From DAIUCA01 sp964613675 (GTDB lineage Bacteria; Pseudomonadota; Gammaproteobacteria; Competibacterales; Competibacteraceae): a stretch of DNA of 14,411 nt. The translations under genes and the position numbers were made by a program. The DNA lies in contig CAZTIH010000062.1 in NCBI GenBank assembly GCA_964613675.1, positions 1 to 14,411 of the forward strand, written 5' to 3'. The notes below the pieces were generated by a model. That model was not told where the DNA came from and made no database searches. It worked only from the letters and a program-made list of their open reading frames with translations. Positions 1 to 6,060 of this stretch are shown here, in pieces (the stretch's first letter is position 1; each line of letters starts with the position of its first letter).

Positions 1-2
1 CC

Positions 3-356
3 CCCTACAAACGGGCGGCAGGGGTGTTTGTGGGCATTTTGTGTCAACCTCAACTCTTCATCGAGGGCAATCACCGCACTGGCTCGTTGATCGCGAGCAT
101 TGAACTCATCCGTCACGGATTACCGCCCTTTGTGCTAACCGCCGACAATGCCGAGGGGTATTTCAACCCCGCTGCCGTCATCAAATTCAGCAATCGCCAA
201 AAAATATTTGATTTGATGTTCAAAATTCCCGGCATCAAAAAGCAATTTGGGTTGTATCTGCGCGATAGCCTGGATAATCGTCATGTGAAATGTTTTCCGC
301 TTCCACGAGAAAATCTCCCCCTCAGCCCCGGCCAAAGCACTGGACCGCATTCCTAA
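3..356 (+). CDS. Fic-fold-like protein, 3' end (partial)
   Basis: The reading frame is open to the left edge, so only the C-terminal 117 residues are visible. A GTG at 24 could be read as a start, but the frame continues upstream and the Fic-like motif lies only about ten residues later, so the true start is almost certainly outside the window. The motif QLFIEGNHRTGSLI resembles the Fic signature HPFxxGNGRT, with the glycine-asparagine anion-binding turn and the arginine kept but Gln where the catalytic His should be. Fic proteins normally transfer AMP or another phosphate-containing group to a target hydroxyl; without the histidine this one may be inactive in that reaction or do something else. 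The segment HGLPPFVLTADNAEGYFNPA follows. No toxin-antitoxin partner is visible. The family assignment rests on the motif alone. Confidence 0.6.
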   Translation, partial: PYKRAAGVFVGILCQPQLFIEGNHRTGSLIASIELIRHGLPPFVLTADNAEGYFNPAAVIKFSNRQKIFDLMFKIPGIKKQFGLYLRDSLDNRHVKCFPLPRENLPLSPGQSTGPHS

Positions 357-369
357 AATTTGGGCACAA

Positions 370-396
370 ACTCAAAACCAAACGGTCTGTTTGAGT
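370..396. repeat. Inverted repeat ahead of cysE
   Basis: ACTCAAA (370-376) and TTTGAGT (390-396) form a perfect 7-bp dyad around a 13-nt spacer. A shorter competing dyad, CAAAC (379-383) with GTTTG (389-393), uses part of the same right arm, so two mutually exclusive hairpins are possible. It lies between the Fic-like gene and the cysE ribosome binding site. No T-run follows, so it does not look like a classical intrinsic terminator. An operator or an mRNA structure near the cysE leader is possible. Confidence 0.35.
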
Positions 397-416
397 CGCA
401 CCAACGAGGAACCGCC

Positions 417-1229
417 ATGCACCACCGATTCCCCAATCTGTCAGCCCACGACCCCGTATGGTTTGCGTTGCGCGAAGAAGCTGCGCAGGTCGTTTCAACA
501 GAGCCGATGTTGACGAGCGTCATCCAGCAAATTGTGCTCAACCAACCATCGCTTGAACGTGCCCTAAGCCACTTGTTAAGTCACAAACTCGCGACCCAAG
601 ACCTACCGGCGTTGAGTTTGCGCACTTGCTTAGATCACGCCTTTGATTACTTAGACGATTTTGCAGCGATTCTCCGCGCCGATATGGTGGCGATTGATGA
701 TCGCGACCCCGCCTGTCACGGCTACCTCGCCCCCCTGCTGTATTACAAGGGCTTTCACGCCCTCCAAACATACCGTGCCGCGCATTTTTATTGGCGACAA
801 CAGCAGCGTCACACGGCGATGTGGCTGCAAAATCGGGCCTCTGAAGTATTTGCGGTGGATATTCACCCCGCCGCGCAACTGGGACGGGGAATCTTTTTGG
901 ATCACGGAACCGGGGTAGTCATTGGCGAAACGGCCGTCGTTGGCGACGATGTTTCGATGCTGCACAGCGTGACCCTCGGCGGCACCGGCAAACAGGGCGG
1001 TGACCGTCACCCCAAAATTCGTCCCGGCGTACTGATCGGCGCAGGAACCAAGATTTTAGGGAACGTGACTATTGGCGAAGGGGCCAAAATCGGGGCGGGA
1101 AGCGTTGTGCTACGGGGAGTGCGTGCCCATCAAACCGCCGTAGGGGTACCCGCACGGGAGGTCGGCGGCGCGGGCTGTGATCGTCCGTCCCACGAAATGA
1201 ACCATCAGATTCCGAACGATGCCGAGTAA
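417..1229 (+). CDS. cysE: Serine O-acetyltransferase CysE
   Basis: This enzyme acetylates L-serine with acetyl-CoA to give O-acetylserine, the committed step of cysteine synthesis in the cytoplasm. The 270-residue protein matches the long E. coli-type form throughout. It has an N-terminal helical domain (about 1-145, with PLLYYKGFHALQTYR), then left-handed beta-helix hexapeptide repeats (about 146-250) containing VDIHPAA, LDHGTGVVIGETAV, SVTLGGTGK and GDRHPKIRPGVLIGAG. D148 and H163 have the spacing of the catalytic Asp-His pair of E. coli CysE (D143, H158). ATG 417 is chosen because GAGGA (406-410) lies six bases upstream; the frame also has a TTG at 360 with no such site. The protein ends in Glu rather than the C-terminal Ile that E. 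coli CysE inserts into CysK. It runs tail to tail with the cytochrome gene, with only four bases between. Confidence 0.96.
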   Translation: MHHRFPNLSAHDPVWFALREEAAQVVSTEPMLTSVIQQIVLNQPSLERALSHLLSHKLATQDLPALSLRTCLDHAFDYLDDFAAILRADMVAIDDRDPACHGYLAPLLYYKGFHALQTYRAAHFYWRQQQRHTAMWLQNRASEVFAVDIHPAAQLGRGIFLDHGTGVVIGETAVVGDDVSMLHSVTLGGTGKQGGDRHPKIRPGVLIGAGTKILGNVTIGEGAKIGAGSVVLRGVRAHQTAVGVPAREVGGAGCDRPSHEMNHQIPNDAE

Positions 1230-1233
1230 CTCG

Positions 1234-2622
1234 CTACAACGTCTTCAGATATTCCAATAACGCCCGTCGTTCGGCTTCCGACAGCCCTTCCCCATAACCG
1301 TGTCCCTGATTGCCGTAACCGCGACGGGTGGTGTCGTACAAGCGCCGCTGTTCCGTCGCAGAGAGCGCTAACACTTCAGCAGCCGTCAACGTCTCGTACT
1401 GCCACCCCACGCGCACTCTGTCTAACGCCGTGCTGTCTGCAAAATCTCGTGTCCAGAAACGGGGCCGTGTGGTCGGCGAAAGAACGGCGTCTAAAGTCGG
1501 TACCGAACCATTGTGAAAGTACGGTGCCGTCGCCCAAATGCCGTCTAACGGGGGCGCAATATACCCTCTGGCTGGCGCTAAGTGACTGATTTCCCCGAAA
1601 AAAGACGCATTATGCCAGTGCGTAAATCGGTCCCATTCTTCATAGGCCTCTAACGCCAACGCCGGATCTGTACCGACTTCCTCTAAATCAATGACCAGAT
1701 TGGGATAGTCGTCCCCCACGCCATGACAACCCGCACAGTCTCGTTGATAAATCACTTCGCCTTGTTCTGCTAACGCGGCATTGATCGGAAAGGGATAGGG
1801 AGGCGGTGTCAACGAACGCAGATAGGCCAATAAATCGGGGGCAAGGGCGTCGATTTCGCGGGCTTCATCCACCGAATCGGTACAAAACAGCATCGCCGTC
1901 ATGATGAAACGACTGAAGTCACCTCGGGCCTGGGCGCTGTAAAACATGGCGTTCTTCTTCGCGAGGATCCACCAGGGCGGCACGCTTACGGGCAACGGTT
2001 CACGGCGGGGTGGCTCAATCAACGGCGTTTCCGACCAAGCCAGCGTGCGGGCATCTCGATGAGTAAACAGCGCCATCGTCAGATTATTCGCCGGGTTTAC
2101 GCCTACTGTCGCCGTCTGCACAAACGGCGCAATGGCATTCATCCGATCAGCCCAATGTGCCCACGCCCGTCCCGCCGCATCCCCCGTCACGAGTCGCCCA
2201 AACGATTCCGCCACTCGCCCGATGTCCTGTGTCCAGTCCATTGACTCGTTTCCCAAACCGATGACGAGTTCACCGTTAAGCATCGCCGCATGACAGCTCA
2301 AACAATTGCTCACAGCTAGTTCTACCCCCTCAGAATTCGTCCACGCCGTGAGTGAGTAGGGCAAATCGGCGTGTTTGGCATCGCGGGGGATACGTTGGGC
2401 AGGGGACGGCGGTTCGGTGGCGGCGCGGTAAGCTGTCATTGGGACACCACAGCGAACGTAGCCCACTTCTGTCAGCACCCGATAACCGTTTTCGGGATCG
2501 CCAGACCTTTGGGGCGTCGCGGGCACCTTTCCCACTGGGGAACGCATCACCGTTGGCGGAGACGGTTCGCAGGCCATGAGCCAAAAAACCATAAAAATCA
2601 ATAAACTATTTGATAAACGCAT
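1234..2622 (-). CDS. RoxA-like dihaem c-type cytochrome lipoprotein
   Basis: This is an exported haem protein of 462 residues. The N-terminus is a lipoprotein signal (hydrophobic 7-17, lipobox LMAC with Cys18; +2 residue Glu, suggesting an outer-membrane lipoprotein). Two haem c sites are visible: CLSCH at 107-111 and CAGCH at 296-300. The C-terminal part has PPLDGIWATAPYFHNGSVP (358-376) and ends with GNQGHGYGEGLSEAERR and ALLEYLKTL, both reminiscent of the rubber oxygenase RoxA/RoxB and related dihaem cytochromes in the wider MauG/cytochrome c peroxidase superfamily. It is shorter than I recall for RoxA (about 650-680 residues), so substrate and even oxygenase activity cannot be claimed; it may be an electron-transfer or peroxidase-like relative. 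Its ATG directly follows the TAA of the upstream lipoprotein gene, so the two are almost certainly cotranscribed. Confidence 0.82.
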   Translation of the reverse strand: MRLSNSLLIFMVFWLMACEPSPPTVMRSPVGKVPATPQRSGDPENGYRVLTEVGYVRCGVPMTAYRAATEPPSPAQRIPRDAKHADLPYSLTAWTNSEGVELAVSNCLSCHAAMLNGELVIGLGNESMDWTQDIGRVAESFGRLVTGDAAGRAWAHWADRMNAIAPFVQTATVGVNPANNLTMALFTHRDARTLAWSETPLIEPPRREPLPVSVPPWWILAKKNAMFYSAQARGDFSRFIMTAMLFCTDSVDEAREIDALAPDLLAYLRSLTPPPYPFPINAALAEQGEVIYQRDCAGCHGVGDDYPNLVIDLEEVGTDPALALEAYEEWDRFTHWHNASFFGEISHLAPARGYIAPPLDGIWATAPYFHNGSVPTLDAVLSPTTRPRFWTRDFADSTALDRVRVGWQYETLTAAEVLALSATEQRRLYDTTRRGYGNQGHGYGEGLSEAERRALLEYLKTL

Positions 2623-3669
2623 TTAATAACCCGTCCATTCTCCGATAGCGATTCCCGTTAAAGTCCCGCTCACTCGTAACCCGCCTAGCCAAGTTTGTAA
2701 GGGAAAATGGCTGACGGGCTGTGAATGTAATGCATGTAAGGAAATTTGGTGATGATTCCACGAAAGCGCAATTTCAATGGGAAATTCCGCTTGACGACGC
2801 CGAAATTCCCCCTGAAGTCGTTCTAGCGGTTGAGGCCCTGCCGCTGTCAACTGAAAGCCGTTGATCTGTCCCCGACTCCCGTCCCGTCGCTCTTGTTGAT
2901 TGAACCAAAACCATTCCCCCTCCGCCGTTTGCATCACTACTCGATGGCTACGTTGTTGGCCCGCATTCAAAGGTAACCGCCCCCAACCATGCTCTAATAA
3001 AGCCGTCCCCGTCACGATTTTGGGCCCCCAATGGCCTTGCAACTCAAAGGATTGCCAGTAACCCCGCACGGGAGTGGGTGTCCCGTCCGCATTTTCCAGC
3101 GCGATGGGGGACGCACTTGGCGTCAAATCGAAATTTAGGGATTGCCCTTCGACGACCAGGTTGACCCGCCACCGCATCGTTGAATCTGCGGCAGTCTCTT
3201 TCGTCCACTGCCAATCCTCCACCCACCCCTTCCCGTGCTCATAACCTGCCAAACCCGCTGCCGCTCGACTTAGGCGCTGCTCCCGAATCCACTCCCCATT
3301 GTCCGCCGTAAAGCTCATGTGGCCCCATTGCAAAGTGTGCGAGGCCAAAGCGGGTTGAGGAGACAAACCTACTTCCCCCCGCCCGTCAGGCATGAGACTA
3401 ATCCGTACAAATGCGACTTGTCCGACCCAAAATCGTTGATTTTCATCCGCAAATTGCATAGTGATAGCCCAACGTTCACCCCGCTGTTCGGGATGCGCGA
3501 AATGGTCTTGGGGGAAGTTCAATGGCGCGGAGTTGGGCAGTGGAAACTCACCTAACATGGGGTCTAAATCGATGTTATCGAAGGAAAAATTGGGGAGTGG
3601 AGACGGCGAACACCCCATTAACCCCAAACCGCTCCCAACGAGTAGAATTGTCAAATAAGGCATCCTCAT
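2623..3669 (-). CDS. CrtC/AttH-type (COG5621-like) lipoprotein
   Basis: This is a 348-residue exported lipoprotein: hydrophobic signal 5-18, lipobox LMGC with Cys20, Ser at +2. The body resembles the lipocalin-like CrtC/AttH fold, often annotated as predicted secreted hydrolase or carotenoid 1,2-hydratase-like. Visible family marks are FPQDHFAHPEQRGERW (52-67), GYEHGKGWVEDWQW (142-155), YWQSFELQGHWG (204-215), GTALLEHGWG (221-230) and the C-terminal VSGTLTGIAIGEWTGY (333-348). The usual WWY after the FPxDH segment is replaced by RWAIT, so any activity seen in other members may differ. ATG 3669 is preferred over ATG 3663 because the latter would sit only one base after a GAGG; a weak GGGA lies upstream of 3669. 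It is first in a two-gene unit with the dihaem cytochrome and divergent from the first sensor kinase. The substrate is unknown. Confidence 0.72.
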   Translation of the reverse strand: MRMPYLTILLVGSGLGLMGCSPSPLPNFSFDNIDLDPMLGEFPLPNSAPLNFPQDHFAHPEQRGERWAITMQFADENQRFWVGQVAFVRISLMPDGRGEVGLSPQPALASHTLQWGHMSFTADNGEWIREQRLSRAAAGLAGYEHGKGWVEDWQWTKETAADSTMRWRVNLVVEGQSLNFDLTPSASPIALENADGTPTPVRGYWQSFELQGHWGPKIVTGTALLEHGWGRLPLNAGQQRSHRVVMQTAEGEWFWFNQQERRDGSRGQINGFQLTAAGPQPLERLQGEFRRRQAEFPIEIALSWNHHQISLHALHSQPVSHFPLQTWLGGLRVSGTLTGIAIGEWTGY

Positions 3670-3719
3670 GGCGTGATTCCCGGTTGCGTTGCCAAATATC
3701 TGTTTGTTAAGGACTCAAA
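3670..3719. promoter_or_regulatory. Divergent intergenic region, lipoprotein pair / sensor kinase
   Basis: Fifty bases separate the divergent start codons, so promoters for both units must lie here or run into the flanking coding ends. The ribosome binding site of the plus-strand kinase, AAGGA (3709-3713), is clear and lies six bases before ATG 3720. I find no -35/-10 pair with good matches on either strand. The compact arrangement suggests that a bound regulator could affect both directions. Confidence 0.4.
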
Positions 3720-6035
3720 ATGCCCGATTCCGTTTCTCCTACGTTGTTACCATCGTTGGCGTTAGCCCTTCTGGACGCGAGCGAGGCCCTCAACTGGCTT
3801 ACGCATCAAAATCAGAGTGCAGACTTAAAGGTGAGGGAAGCAACTCAAGTGATTCAGGGGATTAAGCTGGTAGCGTACAACGAAAATTTCGGACGATTAC
3901 AGCCCGAGTGGTCGCAATTCCTGACGAGTTGGCCGCAACCCTTATTGCTGTTACAGGGCATTCAACGTAACGAACACCATCGCACGCTGTATCAATACGC
4001 GGAAGCGAATGCGAAAGAGCTTAGATTGCTAATCGACGCCTATCGTTCGCAAGGAAAAAACGGCGAATCCTTACTTATTTTGTTGCATCCGCAGAAAGGC
4101 GACGGGTTATCGACCTGTGATTTACTGGCGGTCGATAGTGAATCCTTACCCTCCCAACTTATCGACCCCCAAATTACCCAACGCTTTCGGCAAATCGTTG
4201 AAGACCTCATCGAAGGGGTTTACATCGTGCAAAATGAAAAAATTGTCTATGCCAATCAATCTTTTGCTCAAAGTTTGGGGTATTCGTCGGAGGAATTGCT
4301 CAATTTACCCTCTTGGCATGTCATCGCCGCCGAGCGGGAGTGGCCACGGTTACAGGCTCGTTTTCAACAACAGTTGCGCAACGGTGAACAACCTTTTCAC
4401 GGCGAATTTGTGACACGCCACCGAGACGGCAGTCTTCGGCGACTTCATCACACCCTTCACACAATTCAGTGGGATGGTCAAAGCGCTGTTCAGGGCACCA
4501 TCATCGACTTAACCGAGCTCCATCACACGCAACAATCCCTTCAGCGCCGCAATGAACGCCTTGCTTTGGCCGTGCAGGGGACGAGTGACGGGCTGTGGGA
4601 TTGGCAAATCGACACCGATCAACTCTGGTGGTCCCATCGGTTTTACCAGCTTTTGGGTTATACCGAACCGGCATATCTGCCCACGTGGCAACAGTTTTGG
4701 AGCAAGGTTCATCACGAGGATTTGCCCCAAGTTCAAGTCGCCCTCGCACAACATCTGCAAACCGATCATCCCTTTGACATTCTGCTACGACTGCAACATC
4801 TCTCCGGACAGACCCGCTATTTTCGGATGCGGGGTCGCTGCACGCGCAACGCACAGGGAGTGCCTCATCGTATGGCGGGATCGCTGTCTGATGAGACCGA
4901 AAAACGGCAAGAAGAAATGCAGCGGTTAAGACGACATCGCTTAGAAACGATGGGTCAGTTAACCGGAGGAGTTGCTCATGATTTCAATAACTTACTCCAA
5001 GTAGTGATTGGCAACTTACAGCTCATGGAACATCACGGAAATTGGGATAGCGATAGTCGAGAATGTTTAGAAGCGGCATTAATCGCTGCGGAAGAAGGCG
5101 CAAATCTGACCCGTCAATTATTGGCCTTTACGCGTAACCAACCGCTCTCCCGTCGCGCCGTAAACATTAATGAAATGTTGCAACGGGTGGCGAGGGAATG
5201 TCGGCAATTGATGCCTGAAAGTATCCACTTTGTGCTCGACCTCGATCCATTGGTCCCACTCATTGCGGTGGACCCGGCCCAACTCGAAACCACGCTATTG
5301 AACTTACTCATCAATGCCCGCGATGCCCTCCCTGACGGAGGAGTTGTGCGATTAATCTCAACGGCCGCAACCGTCTTCAATGACGATTTCAACCACCCCT
5401 CGATGCGCTACGGCCGCATTACCGTCGAGGACAACGGCATAGGCATGGATGACGCCACCTTAAACCGCGTCTTTGAACCGTTTTTCACGACGAAGAAAAT
5501 TGGTCAAGGCTCGGGATTGGGGCTGAGTTCGGCGTATGGCTTTGTCAAACAATCGGGGGGAGAGATGCGTATTCAAAGCGAGTTAGGTCGCGGAACCACG
5601 GTTAGTTTGGACTTGCCCCTTGCCACCGATATTCCCGCGGTATCGATCCCCCAAAACGAGAAGTTAACTCGCCAAAGTGCGCGCATTCTGGTCGTCGAGG
5701 ATCAGCCCCAAGTCCGCCAATTTACCGTGCGTTGCCTTGAACAACTGGGGTATCGCGTGAAACAGGTCGCGAATGGGGTAGAAGCGCTCGATTATCTGAA
5801 ACGTCAAAAACCCGTTGATCTTGTCTTTACCGATATGGTCATGCCGGGGGGGGTGAGTGGTTTAGATGTCTGTCGATGGGTCAAAGAGTATCGTCCTGAA
5901 ATTGGGTTATTATTGACAACGGGTTTTAGCCCAGAACGATTGGATATCTGTCAATCTTTAGGGGTTTTGCCAAAACCTTACACGTTTGAACAATTAGCCT
6001 ACGCACTCGAACGAGAAATCTCGGCGCGTCCTTAA
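3720..6035 (+). CDS. Soluble PAS-PAS hybrid sensor histidine kinase with receiver
   Basis: This is a 771-residue hybrid two-component protein with no membrane segment, so it should sense a cytoplasmic signal. An unassigned helical N-terminal domain (1-150) is followed by PAS 1 (about 156-268, GVYIVQNEKIVYANQSFAQSLGYS) and a PAS_3-type domain (about 277-396, WDWQIDTDQLWWS ... SKVHHEDLP). HisKA follows, with phospho-acceptor His420 in GGVAHDFNNLL. The ATPase domain has an N-box (NLLINARDAL, 528-537), G1 (DNGIGM, 571-576), F-box (FEPFFTTK, 585-592) and G2 (GQGSGLGL, 595-602). The C-terminal receiver (about 654-768) has acidic E660/D661, phospho-acceptor D705, Thr734 and Lys752. All catalytic residues are present. 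No DNA-binding output domain or separate response regulator is near. AAGGA (3709-3713) fixes the start. The next gene is a related kinase 25 bp downstream, likely in the same operon. Confidence 0.93.
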   Translation: MPDSVSPTLLPSLALALLDASEALNWLTHQNQSADLKVREATQVIQGIKLVAYNENFGRLQPEWSQFLTSWPQPLLLLQGIQRNEHHRTLYQYAEANAKELRLLIDAYRSQGKNGESLLILLHPQKGDGLSTCDLLAVDSESLPSQLIDPQITQRFRQIVEDLIEGVYIVQNEKIVYANQSFAQSLGYSSEELLNLPSWHVIAAEREWPRLQARFQQQLRNGEQPFHGEFVTRHRDGSLRRLHHTLHTIQWDGQSAVQGTIIDLTELHHTQQSLQRRNERLALAVQGTSDGLWDWQIDTDQLWWSHRFYQLLGYTEPAYLPTWQQFWSKVHHEDLPQVQVALAQHLQTDHPFDILLRLQHLSGQTRYFRMRGRCTRNAQGVPHRMAGSLSDETEKRQEEMQRLRRHRLETMGQLTGGVAHDFNNLLQVVIGNLQLMEHHGNWDSDSRECLEAALIAAEEGANLTRQLLAFTRNQPLSRRAVNINEMLQRVARECRQLMPESIHFVLDLDPLVPLIAVDPAQLETTLLNLLINARDALPDGGVVRLISTAATVFNDDFNHPSMRYGRITVEDNGIGMDDATLNRVFEPFFTTKKIGQGSGLGLSSAYGFVKQSGGEMRIQSELGRGTTVSLDLPLATDIPAVSIPQNEKLTRQSARILVVEDQPQVRQFTVRCLEQLGYRVKQVANGVEALDYLKRQKPVDLVFTDMVMPGGVSGLDVCRWVKEYRPEIGLLLTTGFSPERLDICQSLGVLPKPYTFEQLAYALEREISARP

Positions 6036-6060
6036 CTTCATCGGCGAGTCACGTATCCCT

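Noticed and set aside
135..350. Minus-strand and alternate-frame open frames across the window, such as 135-350, 4501-4854 and 9505-9810
   Set aside because: They lie fully inside well-supported genes, have no recognisable domains and no good ribosome binding sites, so they are shadows.
5846..5853. G8 run inside the receiver domain of the first kinase
   Set aside because: It encodes Pro-Gly-Gly-Val in frame at the conserved MPG loop after the phospho-acceptor Asp, and the frame stays intact on both sides, so there is no sign of a frameshift.
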